Shown: piece by piece, positions 44,278 through 53,742 of the stretch
How the letters are laid out: each line of letters opens with the position of its first letter
Numbering within the stretch: position 1 is the stretch's first letter
Origin: Acinetobacter sp. WCHA55
GTDB lineage: Bacteria > Pseudomonadota > Gammaproteobacteria > Pseudomonadales > Moraxellaceae
Length of the DNA stretch: 64,000 nucleotides
NCBI RefSeq assembly: GCF_002165305.2
Contig: NZ_CP032286.1
Coordinates: forward strand, 1,550,001 to 1,614,000
Direction: 5' to 3'
Position numbers and translations under genes: made by a program
Notes under the pieces: model-generated
What the model saw: only the letters and a program-made list of their open reading frames with translations
Database searches by the model: none
What the model was told of the DNA's origin: nothing

Positions 44278-44288
44278 ACGCTAAAGCT

Positions 44289-47200
44289 ATGTCCATGTTC
44301 CAAGAAGAAATCTCCCAACTGAATGTGCAACAACTAAAAGCAGGCGAAAAACGTTGGCTGGGAAATTTGCTCGGCTCTTCAGCTGCATTATTCATTCAAA
44401 CGCTAAGTACACAAAATAAAAAGCTCTTTGTCGTTGTGGCAAAAAATAATCAACACTTAGCACAACTCGAAAGTGAATTTGAATTTTATGGTATTCGACC
44501 GACCATTTTTCCAGACTGGGAAATTCTGCCTTATGACCGTTTATCTCCGCATCAGGATATTGTGTCTGAGCGTCTCGCAATTTTATCTAATATGCCGCAA
44601 ACAGGGGTCTTACTGATTTCTGCTTCGACCTTGGCGCAGCGTGTAGCGCCGACTTCGTGGCTGTTGGGAGAACATTTTGATATTCATGTTGGTCAAAAGT
44701 TTGAATTGGAACAGCAGAAGAAGCGTTTGATTCAAGCAGGCTATCATTTGGTCGACACAGTATATGATCATGGTGAATTTGCGGTTCGGGGTAGCATTAT
44801 GGATATCTATGCCTCAGGTCAAGCTGCACCAATTCGTATCGATTTGTTTGATGATGAAATTGAAACCCTCAAGTTTTTTGATCCTGAAACACAACGCACT
44901 ACACAAAATTTAAAACAATTTTCGGTATTACCAGCTAAAGAGTTTCCGCTGAAAGAAGCTCGCAGCATGTTTCGTGATCGCTATGCAGAAATGTTTCCTA
45001 CGGCAAATCCAAAGAAAAATCCAATTTATCAGGATGTGTTAGAAGGGATTGCATCCCCAGGGATTGAGTTCTATTTTCCGCTTTTTTTCAGTGCTGCGCA
45101 GATGGAAGCTCAAAGTACACTACTTTCGTATTTACCAAGTCATTCTATTGTAATTACAGACAAGCAAGTTGATGATGGTTTAGATAGTTTTTGGAAAGAA
45201 GTCGATCGCCGTTATGAAGACCGTCGCCATAATGTTGACCAGCCAATTTTAGCCCCTAACCAGCTTTTTATTTCGACTAATCAAGTTTTAGAACAACTCA
45301 ATACCTTTCCCCGCATTATTGCCTCAGTTGATGCTTTTGATCTAAAAGCAGGTGTGATCAATTTAAACACCGCACTTCCGCCACGTTTAGCGGTCGATCC
45401 TAAGCATGAAAAGCCCTTTCATGCAGTTAAACAGTATATTGATGTTGCTAATCATCCAGTATTACTGGTTGCTGAAAGCGCTGGGCGTCGTGAAACTTTA
45501 AAAGATGCCTTGCGTGCCACATTGGGGGAGATTCCTAATGTCGAGAATTTTACGGAATTTCAAAAATCCTTACATGCCATAGCAATTACCAGTGCACCAT
45601 TAGAACGTGGCTTAGTATTAAACGACAGTATTAGCATCATTTCTGAAAATCAGTTGTATGAGCATCGTGTTGTACAGCGTCGTCGTAAACGTCAGCAAGA
45701 GGTTTCCGAAGAGTTTCTCATCCGTAGTTTGACTGAGTTGAGTATGGATGCACCGGTGGTGCATATCGACTACGGTGTGGGGCGTTATGCGGGCTTAGTC
45801 ACTTTAAGTATTGATGAGCAAGACTATGAGTTCTTGCAGCTCGATTATGCCGATGCTGCCAAAGTCTATGTTCCTGTCACCAATTTGCATTTGATCAGCC
45901 GTTATAGTGGCGGTGATCCAGACTTAGCACCCTTGCATAAGCTGGGTACTGATGCTTGGAGTAAAGCAAAACGTAAAGCGTTGGAGCAAATCCATGATGT
46001 AGCAGCGGAATTATTGCATATCCAAGCCCGTCGTCAAGCTAAACCAGGTTTTGGTTTTGAGTTGGATCAAGGTCAATATATGCAGTTTGCCAGTGGCTTT
46101 GCTTATGAGGAAACACTCGATCAAGCTAATGCCATCGAGGCGACTTTGTATGATATGCAACTGACCAAACCTATGGATCGCTTGGTTTGTGGTGATGTAG
46201 GCTTTGGTAAAACCGAAGTTGCGATGCGCGCAGCATTTTTAGCCGTGCAGAACAACAAACAAGTGGCGGTTTTGGTGCCGACGACGTTGCTGGCCCAACA
46301 GCATTACGAGTCGTTTAAAGATCGTTTTGCAGACTGGCCTATTCGTATCGAAGTTTTATCACGTTTTGGCAGCAGTAAATCACATACCAAAACGATCGAA
46401 GACTTAGTTGAGGGCAAAGTCGATATTGTGATTGGTACGCATAAAATTCTACAAGAAAGTGTCCAATTTAAAGACTTAGGCTTGATGATTGTGGATGAAG
46501 AACATCGTTTCGGTGTACGCGATAAAGAGCGGATTAAAGCGATGCGTGCAGATGTGGATATGTTGACTCTGACCGCAACTCCAATTCCACGGACTTTGAA
46601 TATGGCCTTTAGCGGCATGCGCGATCTATCCATTATTGCCACACCACCTGCACGACGTTTAGCCGTAAAAACTTTTGTGCAAGAACATACGGGTGATTCA
46701 GTTAAAGAAGCCATCTTGCGTGAGTTACTGCGTGGTGGACAAGTCTATTTCCTGCATAATGAAGTGGAAACGATTGAACGTGCAGCGGAGAGTCTTCGAG
46801 AGTTGCTCCCTGAGGCACGTGTGGCTGTTGCACATGGTCAAATGCGTGAACGCGAGTTAGAACAAGTCATGCAGCAGTTCTACCATAAAGAATATAACGT
46901 GTTGGTCTGTTCAACCATTATTGAAACAGGGATTGATGTTCCGAATGCCAATACTATTTTAATTGAACGTGCAGATAAGCTGGGTTTAGCACAGTTGCAT
47001 CAGCTGCGTGGGCGTGTAGGGCGCTCGCATCACCAAGCCTATGCCTATTTGTTGGTGCCATCCATCAAAGGGTTGAAAGGTGATGCTGAAAAACGATTAG
47101 ATGCGATTCAGCGGGCGTCGACATTAGGCGCGGGCTTTATGTTGGCGACGGAAGACTTAGAAATTCGCGGAGCGGGTGAGTTATTGGGCGAGCAACAAAG

Positions 47201-47753
47201 TGGATCCATGCAAGCTATTGGCTATAGTTTATATATGGAGATGCTTGAAAAGGCGACCAAAGCTATTCAAAAGGGTAAAACTCCAAACTTCGAGGCGCCA
47301 CTCTCACTGACCGCAGAAATCAATTTACATATGCCGGCTTTGATTCCAGATGAATATCTAGGGGATGTTCATCAGCGTTTATTGTTCTATAAGCGCATTA
47401 GTAATACAGATAGTCAGGAAAAACTCGATAACATTCGTATGGAGTTGATTGACCGTTTTGGGATACCGCCACAACCTGTGAAGCAGCTTTTTGCTGTGCA
47501 TCAGATGCGTTTGAAAGCAGAAATATTGGGTATTACCAAGGTGGATATTGCTGCTAATGGAGGTGCGATTGAATTTTCACCTGATACTCCCGTTCAGGCG
47601 ATTAGTATTATTCAGATGATGCAAAAACACCCGACCTTTTTTAGGATGGAGGGTGGCCAGCGATTAAAGGTTATGGTGATGCTAGAGGAATATGAAAAAC
47701 GGATTCAATTTATCAATGACTTATTGGAAAGTTTGTTGAAAGAATTGCATTAA
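44289..47753 (+). CDS. mfd: Transcription-repair coupling factor
   Basis: Mfd removes RNA polymerase stalled at DNA damage and recruits UvrA. The roughly 1154-residue protein has the UvrB-like N-terminal part (LSPHQDIVSERL), the RNA-polymerase-interacting domain (VHIDYGVGRYAGL), Walker A GDVGFGKTE, the helicase box VDEEHRFGV, motif VI-like QLRGRVGRS, and the TRCF C-terminal domain. Length fits E. coli Mfd (1148). The start is uncertain: ATG 44268, 44289 and 44295 are all in frame and none has a good ribosome binding site; homology in the KAGE region favours 44289 or 44295. Confidence 0.95.
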   Translation: MSMFQEEISQLNVQQLKAGEKRWLGNLLGSSAALFIQTLSTQNKKLFVVVAKNNQHLAQLESEFEFYGIRPTIFPDWEILPYDRLSPHQDIVSERLAILSNMPQTGVLLISASTLAQRVAPTSWLLGEHFDIHVGQKFELEQQKKRLIQAGYHLVDTVYDHGEFAVRGSIMDIYASGQAAPIRIDLFDDEIETLKFFDPETQRTTQNLKQFSVLPAKEFPLKEARSMFRDRYAEMFPTANPKKNPIYQDVLEGIASPGIEFYFPLFFSAAQMEAQSTLLSYLPSHSIVITDKQVDDGLDSFWKEVDRRYEDRRHNVDQPILAPNQLFISTNQVLEQLNTFPRIIASVDAFDLKAGVINLNTALPPRLAVDPKHEKPFHAVKQYIDVANHPVLLVAESAGRRETLKDALRATLGEIPNVENFTEFQKSLHAIAITSAPLERGLVLNDSISIISENQLYEHRVVQRRRKRQQEVSEEFLIRSLTELSMDAPVVHIDYGVGRYAGLVTLSIDEQDYEFLQLDYADAAKVYVPVTNLHLISRYSGGDPDLAPLHKLGTDAWSKAKRKALEQIHDVAAELLHIQARRQAKPGFGFELDQGQYMQFASGFAYEETLDQANAIEATLYDMQLTKPMDRLVCGDVGFGKTEVAMRAAFLAVQNNKQVAVLVPTTLLAQQHYESFKDRFADWPIRIEVLSRFGSSKSHTKTIEDLVEGKVDIVIGTHKILQESVQFKDLGLMIVDEEHRFGVRDKERIKAMRADVDMLTLTATPIPRTLNMAFSGMRDLSIIATPPARRLAVKTFVQEHTGDSVKEAILRELLRGGQVYFLHNEVETIERAAESLRELLPEARVAVAHGQMRERELEQVMQQFYHKEYNVLVCSTIIETGIDVPNANTILIERADKLGLAQLHQLRGRVGRSHHQAYAYLLVPSIKGLKGDAEKRLDAIQRASTLGAGFMLATEDLEIRGAGELLGEQQSGSMQAIGYSLYMEMLEKATKAIQKGKTPNFEAPLSLTAEINLHMPALIPDEYLGDVHQRLLFYKRISNTDSQEKLDNIRMELIDRFGIPPQPVKQLFAVHQMRLKAEILGITKVDIAANGGAIEFSPDTPVQAISIIQMMQKHPTFFRMEGGQRLKVMVMLEEYEKRIQFINDLLESLLKELH

Positions 47754-47984
47754 AATTTAGCTTTGATTTGCTGTGATTTCATACAGATATCAGGTCTTTC
47801 TTGCGGACTTACGCTATAAAAAGAAAGACTTGATTTTTTGATGAAATTTATTAAAGTAATAAATGTGATGTAGTTCAAATTAAAACGTAGTTTATTTGTG
47901 TTGAAACACATTGCTTGCAATATTCACCTCTGATTGTATGTGATAGTATTAGCCATTATTCTAATTTGCATCATTTATAAAGAT

Positions 47985-48419
47985 ATGTTTAGTTTGCATC
48001 CACAACTTGCTCAAGATACGTTTTTTGTAGGCGACTTTCCACTTTCAACATGTCGCTTAATGAATGATATGCAATTCCCGTGGCTAATTTTAATTCCACG
48101 CGTGCCAGGCATCACTGAGTTATATGAGCTCAGTCAAGCCGACCAAGAACAGTTTTTACGTGAGTCAAGTTGGTTATCAAGCCAATTGGCTCGTGTATTC
48201 CGTGCTGACAAAATGAATGTTGCTGCTTTAGGTAACATGGTTCCGCAGCTCCATTTCCACCATGTTGTGCGTTATCAAAACGACGTCGCATGGCCAAAAC
48301 CAGTTTGGGGTACACCCGCTGTTCCTTATAGCAATGAAGTGCTTGCGCATATGCGTCAAACTTTAATGCTTGCACTACGTGGTCAAGGTGATATGCCATT
48401 CGATTGGCGTATGGACTAA
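47985..48419 (+). CDS. HIT-domain protein
   Basis: The 144-residue product has the histidine triad as QLHFHHVV near residue 88 and a FPLSTCRLMND N-terminal part. HIT proteins hydrolyse or transfer nucleotides; this subgroup lacks a known substrate. ATG 47985 starts the conserved part; an upstream TTG would add a hydrophobic stretch that looks non-coding. The cyclase gene follows 58 bases downstream. Confidence 0.8.
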   Translation: MFSLHPQLAQDTFFVGDFPLSTCRLMNDMQFPWLILIPRVPGITELYELSQADQEQFLRESSWLSSQLARVFRADKMNVAALGNMVPQLHFHHVVRYQNDVAWPKPVWGTPAVPYSNEVLAHMRQTLMLALRGQGDMPFDWRMD

Positions 48420-48477
48420 TACACGTGAGAAATCAAATCAGGGATGATTTGATCGTGCAAATAGTGGGGAATGAGCA

Positions 48478-49941
48478 GTGCCATTAGACGATTGGTTATC
48501 TAAAGAGCCCAAACAATTTGAATATTTCCATCGTGTGATGGGATATGGCATGCTGTCTTTAATAACTATCGTCTATCATTATACGATGGCTGATACGCAA
48601 TACCAGATTTACGTGCCGTTGCTGTTGCTCATTGTATTATTGATCACACCACCATTTTCAAGGTGGTTAGGTTATCGCTTCAATAATACGATGCGACGTG
48701 GTGTGATGTTTGTTATTGATATTGTCATTACAGCGATCATTTTAGCTGCTGTACATCTTAGTATCGTACTTACATTTTTAACCATTTTTGCTATGCTTTA
48801 TACAGCTATTAGCAACAAAATTTCTTTTTTGATGGTGTCTTTGGCCAGCCTGATTGGGGTGGTTGTCTTTTATATTTCAATTATCTTTGTCTTTGGTTTT
48901 GGTGAATACTTCGAGGCTACCAGTACTGAACTGATCGTATTGGGCTTTTTGTGCCTCACCACTTATTTTGGCGTGGGTAGTTATTATCAGCGCAACCAAA
49001 TGCAAGACATTTATTGCCGGAAAAATCATTATTTTGATCAAATGAACCGTTACATGGAATTTGCCAATCAACTGAGTCGCTATGCACCTGTTCAGTTGTG
49101 GCAATCGATCATGAAAGGTGAGTCTGAGGCGAAAATTGAATACAAACGTAAAAAACTGACAGTTTTCTTTTCAGATATTCAGGGTTTTACGGAGCTTTCT
49201 GAAAGCTTAATTCCAGATGATTTAGCATTTCTACTCAATGATTATTTAAAACACATGACCGAGATTGCCAAGCAATATGAAGGCACTGTGGATAAATTCA
49301 TGGGGGATGCAATTTTAGTGTTCTTTGGTGATCCTAATTCCGAAGGTGTAGAGCGTGATGCTCAAAACTGTTTGGAAATGGCCATGGCGATGCGTCAGCA
49401 AATGAAAATCCTGCGTGAGCGTTGGGTGAAAATGGGTTATCCGCCATTGCATATTCGTATGGGGATTTCTACAGGGTATTGTCACGTAGGGAACTATGGC
49501 GCATCGCACCGTATGGCTTATACCATTGTTGGTCGTGATGCAAATCTTGCTGCACGTTTACAAAGTGCAGCGCAAGTGGATGAAATCTTAATTTCGGACG
49601 ATACGCATAATTTGGTTAAAAACGACTATCTTTGTGCACCCAAAGCGCCAATTTTTCTTAAGGGGATTAAAGGTGCTGTGAAGACCTGGCAAGTGGTTGA
49701 AAAATATACATCACAAAAATCAGACTATCAACGCTGGTTTGATTATGAATATAAAGGGTTTCATTTACTGCTGAACTTAGATGAAGTGCAAAATTTTGAA
49801 TATCCGCAGTTGATTCAAGTCTTGGAGAAAATGATTCAACGCATTCAAACCCAACAAAAGATGACCAACTCACAAGGTATCGTCAAACTCAATCTTGAAG
49901 ATGAGGTAATAGAGCCTGTTCAGAAAAATGAATATCATTAA
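48478..49941 (+). CDS. Membrane-anchored class III adenylate cyclase
   Basis: Six or so membrane helices fill residues about 20-175. A helical linker (YYQRNQMQ, MNRYMEFANQLS) leads to a class III cyclase domain. Metal-binding Asp residues are in FFSDIQGFTELSE and DKFMGDAILVFFGDP. The substrate-selecting region includes GISTGYCHVGNYG and YTIVGRDANLAARL, where the Asp-Thr or Lys-Asp choice that sets ATP over GTP should lie. It probably makes cAMP. Translation starts at GTG 48478 with GGGGA seven bases upstream. In Acinetobacter a class III enzyme of this type is the main source of cAMP for Vfr-type control (from general knowledge). Confidence 0.85.
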   Translation: MPLDDWLSKEPKQFEYFHRVMGYGMLSLITIVYHYTMADTQYQIYVPLLLLIVLLITPPFSRWLGYRFNNTMRRGVMFVIDIVITAIILAAVHLSIVLTFLTIFAMLYTAISNKISFLMVSLASLIGVVVFYISIIFVFGFGEYFEATSTELIVLGFLCLTTYFGVGSYYQRNQMQDIYCRKNHYFDQMNRYMEFANQLSRYAPVQLWQSIMKGESEAKIEYKRKKLTVFFSDIQGFTELSESLIPDDLAFLLNDYLKHMTEIAKQYEGTVDKFMGDAILVFFGDPNSEGVERDAQNCLEMAMAMRQQMKILRERWVKMGYPPLHIRMGISTGYCHVGNYGASHRMAYTIVGRDANLAARLQSAAQVDEILISDDTHNLVKNDYLCAPKAPIFLKGIKGAVKTWQVVEKYTSQKSDYQRWFDYEYKGFHLLLNLDEVQNFEYPQLIQVLEKMIQRIQTQQKMTNSQGIVKLNLEDEVIEPVQKNEYH

Positions 49942-49955
49942 TTTGATGATATGAG

Positions 49956-50007
49956 ATTCAAAGCGTAAAAAAGCCACTACGATGAGTGGCTTTTTTACGC
50001 TTTGAAT
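49956..50007. terminator. Bidirectional terminator between the cyclase gene and fdx, 23-bp stem
   Basis: The arm at 49956-49978, ending AAAAAAGCCACT, pairs perfectly with 49985-50007, starting AGTGGCTTTTTT, around ACGATG. The stem holds internal A and T runs that serve as U-tracts both ways. Confidence 0.9.
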
Positions 50008-50008
50008 A

Positions 50009-50347
50009 TTAGTGATTTTCAGACGCGTGGTTAATCGTGTATTTAGGAATTTCAACTTCTAAGTCTTCATCCACTAACTTTACTTGGCAAGACAAACGAG
50101 AGTCAGGTTCTAAGCCCCAAGCGCGATCCAATAGATCAGCTTCAACATCATTCATTTCTTCTAAGCTGTCAAAGCCTTTACGTACCACAACGTGACAGGT
50201 TGTACATGCAGCAGACATATCACACGCATGTTCAATCTTGATTCCATTTTTCAGTAAGCTTTCACAAAGGTTTGCATTCTGTTCAACTTCAAACTCAGCA
50301 CCTTCTGGGCAGATTTGCGCATGTGGGAGAACTTTAATACGTGGCAT
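50009..50347 (-). CDS. fdx: ISC-type [2Fe-2S] ferredoxin
   Basis: The 112-residue ferredoxin supplies electrons to iron-sulfur assembly. Cluster ligands are CDMSAACTTC (three Cys) and a distant one in LSCQVKL. The acidic C-terminus is typical of ISC Fdx. It is the last gene of the operon, 16 bases after hscA, and its 3' end is followed directly by a strong terminator. Confidence 0.95.
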   Translation of the reverse strand: MPRIKVLPHAQICPEGAEFEVEQNANLCESLLKNGIKIEHACDMSAACTTCHVVVRKGFDSLEEMNDVEADLLDRAWGLEPDSRLSCQVKLVDEDLEVEIPKYTINHASENH

Positions 50348-50363
50348 AGTCTTTACCTATAAA

Positions 50364-52223
50364 TTAGTTTGAGTTTGACCAGTCGTCGAGTTTTGTGCCT
50401 TTCAGCGCTGCATCGATATGCTGATTCATACGTGCTGCTGCAAAAGCATCACTGTGTATTTTAAGCTGTTCAACAGCAGATTCAATTGCTTTGATTTCTG
50501 TTGTTTCAAGTGTCGCTTCTAATGAAGCTTTGGCCACATTTAATGCAACTTGTTGCTCACTCGTGAGTAGGTGAGCATCTGCTTTCAAGGCTTGTTCCAA
50601 AGCTTCGAGTTCGCGTTTTGCTTCAACTTTGGTTTCTTGTAAGTGACGAAGATTCTTATCTTCTTCAGCAAACTTATAACCATCGAGTAGTAAGCGTTCC
50701 ATGTCACTATCAGCTAAACCATATGATGGTTTGATGTCAATTTGCGCATGTACGCCAGAGGTTGTTTCTTTAGCTGAAACCGTTAGTAGGCCATCGGCAT
50801 CCACTTGGAAGGTTACTTCAATGCGTGCTTGACCCGCAGTCATTGGTGGAATACCACGAAGCACAAAGTGACCTAAGCTACGGCAATGCTCAACCAAATC
50901 ACGTTCACCTTGAACCACATGGATCAGCATCGCGGTTTGGCCATCTTGGTAGGTGGTGAACTCTTGACGACGTGCAACTGGAATTGCGGTATTACGTGAA
51001 ATAAGACGTTCAACTAAGCCCCCCATGGTTTCTAGACCGAGAGAAAGCGGAGTTACATCAAGCAGTAATGCGCCATCGACTGTATTGCCAATCAACTGGT
51101 TAGCAGTAATTGATGCACCAATGGCAACAACTTCATCTGGGTTGATGGTACACAATGGCTCTTGAGCAAACACATCACGTACAGTGTCTTGTACAGCATA
51201 AGAGCGAGTTGAACCACCGACCAAAACCACGTTTTGAATGTCACTGAGTTCAAGCTTCGCATCGCGGAGGACGCGTTTGCACACGCTAATCGTCTTATCT
51301 AAAGCAACTTTGATAATGCTTTCAAATGTCGCACGATCAAGCGTTAAGCTATGCTCTAGCACTTGCAAGTGTACGCTTTTTGCGTTTGTTAAAGCCTCTT
51401 TGGCTTTACGCGCAGCACCCAAAACATGTGCATATTCAGTATCATCGAACTGCTTAATGTTGAGTTCTTTTTTCGCCCATTTTACGATTAAACGGTCAAG
51501 ATCATCACCACCTAATGCGGTATGGCCACCTGTTGCTAAGACCTCAAACACCCCTTGTGAAAAGCGTAGAATGGAAACGTCAAACGTACCGCCACCTAAG
51601 TCATAAATTACATAGTTATGGTCATGTGCAAGATTGGTGTCTTGGTCGAGACCATATGCAACTGCAGCAGCAGTAGGCTCATTTAAAAGACGCAATACGT
51701 TTAAACCCGCAAGTTGTGCAGCATCGCGTGTTGCTTGACGCTGAGCTTCATCGAAGTATGCAGGAACGGTAATCACTGCACCATTGACTTCATTTTTTAA
51801 GCTTGCTTCAGCACGATCTTTCAATTGCTTTAAAATTTCAGCAGACACTTCGACAGGGGTTTTGCGGCCCTGAGATGTTTCAAAAGCGGGCATTTGATTA
51901 TCTTCACCCACTAAAGTGTAGGGGTGTTGAAACTTAATGTCAGCTTTAGAGCGTCCCATAAAACGTTTGACTGAAACGATGGTGTTTTTAGGATCAGCAG
52001 TCAAAAATGGTTTTGCTTCGTCGCCATATTGGGTTTGATTTACACCATAATGCGCGATCGATGGGAGTAAGACACGACCTTGTTCATCATGCAAAACCTT
52101 TGCTTTGCCTGAAAGTACAGTTGCAACTAGAGAGTGAGTTGTACCTAAGTCGATACCAATGGCAATACGGTGTTCATGTGGCGCACTTGATTGTCCAGGT
52201 TCTGCAATTTGCAAGAGAGCCAT
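50364..52223 (-). CDS. hscA: Fe-S assembly chaperone HscA
   Basis: HscA is the Hsp70-type ATPase that helps IscU transfer its cluster. The 619-residue protein has [12 protein letters not shown] (phosphate 1), [12 protein letters not shown] (phosphate 2), VLVGGSTRS, and a substrate domain around LDVTPLSLG. It is shorter than DnaK and lacks its long C-terminal tail, as HscA does. AAGGA lies eight bases before ATG 52223. It follows hscB with 38 bases between. Confidence 0.96.
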   Translation of the reverse strand: MALLQIAEPGQSSAPHEHRIAIGIDLGTTHSLVATVLSGKAKVLHDEQGRVLLPSIAHYGVNQTQYGDEAKPFLTADPKNTIVSVKRFMGRSKADIKFQHPYTLVGEDNQMPAFETSQGRKTPVEVSAEILKQLKDRAEASLKNEVNGAVITVPAYFDEAQRQATRDAAQLAGLNVLRLLNEPTAAAVAYGLDQDTNLAHDHNYVIYDLGGGTFDVSILRFSQGVFEVLATGGHTALGGDDLDRLIVKWAKKELNIKQFDDTEYAHVLGAARKAKEALTNAKSVHLQVLEHSLTLDRATFESIIKVALDKTISVCKRVLRDAKLELSDIQNVVLVGGSTRSYAVQDTVRDVFAQEPLCTINPDEVVAIGASITANQLIGNTVDGALLLDVTPLSLGLETMGGLVERLISRNTAIPVARRQEFTTYQDGQTAMLIHVVQGERDLVEHCRSLGHFVLRGIPPMTAGQARIEVTFQVDADGLLTVSAKETTSGVHAQIDIKPSYGLADSDMERLLLDGYKFAEEDKNLRHLQETKVEAKRELEALEQALKADAHLLTSEQQVALNVAKASLEATLETTEIKAIESAVEQLKIHSDAFAAARMNQHIDAALKGTKLDDWSNSN

Positions 52224-52261
52224 GTGTTACATCCTTTGAGCGTCAAAAATTAAAAAATAAG

Positions 52262-52777
52262 TTAAAATTCATCATCTAAATCAAAGCTATCATCATCTTC
52301 AAAACGATCTTCAGCTTTATCTATGTCATGCATGACTTTTACAAAGAAGCGAAGTTTGCGGACATCATCACGTGCCTCAGCCCAATCTTCCTCTTCAAAA
52401 TCAATTTTAAATTCGCGGACTAAACCATCAATCCATTGTTGAACGTCTAATTTGAGTGATTGTAATTCATCTGCCGAATGCGCTTCATCAAGTTGTTCAC
52501 GAATTTCTAAGGCAGACTGGAGAAATTCAAAATCATTGATGGATTGATCAAGATGATAATCTTGTTTTTTTAATCCTAATAAATATCCTGCACGGCTATC
52601 AACCTGAGATAAAACTTTAAATGCTTGATTGATCTCACTTGATTTTATGAGGGCTTGATCTTTATCGAGGGCTTTATCTGGGTGATATTGTTGCTGCAAC
52701 TTTAAAAATTCTGATTTTAAGGTTGCTAAATCAATATCGAGTGCTACTGGGAGGTTAAACAACTCAAAATGATTCAT
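52262..52777 (-). CDS. hscB: Fe-S assembly co-chaperone HscB
   Basis: The 171-residue J-domain protein delivers IscU to HscA. The HPD motif is in QQYHPDKALDKD near residue 32. NQAFKVLSQVDSRAGYLL follows, and a C-terminal helical domain (IREQLDEAHS) binds IscU. An acidic tail rich in Asp and Glu ends the protein. It lies 119 bases beyond iscA, with a strong hairpin in that gap. Confidence 0.94.
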   Translation of the reverse strand: MNHFELFNLPVALDIDLATLKSEFLKLQQQYHPDKALDKDQALIKSSEINQAFKVLSQVDSRAGYLLGLKKQDYHLDQSINDFEFLQSALEIREQLDEAHSADELQSLKLDVQQWIDGLVREFKIDFEEEDWAEARDDVRKLRFFVKVMHDIDKAEDRFEDDDSFDLDDEF

Positions 52778-52841
52778 AGGAGAGGGATTCCGCGCTAAAT
52801 TGGGGGTTGTTGCGAAAGCAAAAACATTCTATGTAAATACA

Positions 52842-52872
52842 ATTAAAACAGTGTGATACACACTGTTTTAAT
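52842..52872. terminator. Perfect 14-bp hairpin between iscA and hscB
   Basis: ATTAAAACAGTGTG at 52842-52855 pairs exactly with CACACTGTTTTAAT at 52859-52872 around ATA. On the operon strand a short TTTTAATTG follows, a poor U-tract. It could be a partial terminator, an mRNA-end stabiliser or a processing site that lets iscRSUA run at higher levels than hscBA-fdx. Confidence 0.65.
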
Positions 52873-52896
52873 GTTGAAAGGCAAGTTGATGAACTG

Positions 52897-53217
52897 TTAT
52901 ACGGTGAAAGATTCACCACAGCCACATTCGCCTTTTTTGTTTGGGTTGTTAAACTCAAAGCCTTCGTTTAAACCATTTTTCACGTAGTCCATCTCCATAC
53001 CATCAAGATAAACCAAGCTTTTTGGGTCTACAAATACTTTCACCCCAAACTGCTCAAAGGTGGTGTCATGTGCATCAATTGAATCGACAAATTCAAGCAC
53101 ATAAGCCAAACCAGAACAGCCTGAAGTTTTCACGCCAACGCGAATACCTTCACCCTTACCGCGATTTTTTAAATAATTGCTGATATGAGTTGCAGCATTT
53201 TCAGTTAAGTTGATCAT
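52897..53217 (-). CDS. iscA: A-type Fe-S carrier IscA
   Basis: The 106-residue A-type carrier has the three ligand Cys: one in [10 protein letters not shown] and two in GECGCGES. It passes clusters from the IscU scaffold to target enzymes. ISC position between iscU and hscB separates it from ErpA and SufA. It is 36 bases beyond iscU. Confidence 0.95.
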   Translation of the reverse strand: MINLTENAATHISNYLKNRGKGEGIRVGVKTSGCSGLAYVLEFVDSIDAHDTTFEQFGVKVFVDPKSLVYLDGMEMDYVKNGLNEGFEFNNPNKKGECGCGESFTV

Positions 53218-53253
53218 GAAAACTCCCTAATCTTTCTTTAAAATGCGAAGCAA

Positions 53254-53640
53254 TTAAGCTTTAGATTTTTTGCTGCGGTAGTCTTCAACAGCAGCTTTAA
53301 TAGCATCTTCAGCCAGTACAGAACAGTGTACTTTTACTGGAGGAAGCGCAAGTTCAGTTGCGATATCAATGTTTTTGATCGCTTGAGCTTGATCTAAAGT
53401 TTTGCCTTTTAGCCATTCAGTCACTAAAGAGCTTGATGCAATAGCAGAGCCACAACCATAAGTTTTGAAACGTGCTTCTTCAATCACACCGTTGTCATCT
53501 ACTTGGATCTGTAAACGCATAACGTCGCCACATGCAGGTGCTCCGACCATACCTGTACCTACGTTTTCAGCATTTTTGTCTAATACACCTACATTACGAG
53601 GGTTTTCGTAATGGTCAATTACTTTTTCGCTATAAGCCAT
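53254..53640 (-). CDS. iscU: Fe-S cluster scaffold IscU
   Basis: The 128-residue scaffold has ligand Cys in GAPACGDVM, YGCGSAIAS and KVHCSVLAED, and the HscA-binding LPPVK motif just before the last one. Clusters are built on it from IscS sulfur. It lies 102 bases beyond iscS, a gap larger than expected within a tight operon. Confidence 0.97.
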   Translation of the reverse strand: MAYSEKVIDHYENPRNVGVLDKNAENVGTGMVGAPACGDVMRLQIQVDDNGVIEEARFKTYGCGSAIASSSLVTEWLKGKTLDQAQAIKNIDIATELALPPVKVHCSVLAEDAIKAAVEDYRSKKSKA

Positions 53641-53742
53641 GATGCGTCTCCAAACCTCGGGGTCAGCGTTAATATTAATATGGGGTCAAAACTTGATTTT
53701 TCAATGAAGCCATCCAGTATGTGAATGACTTCAATGGAAAAA

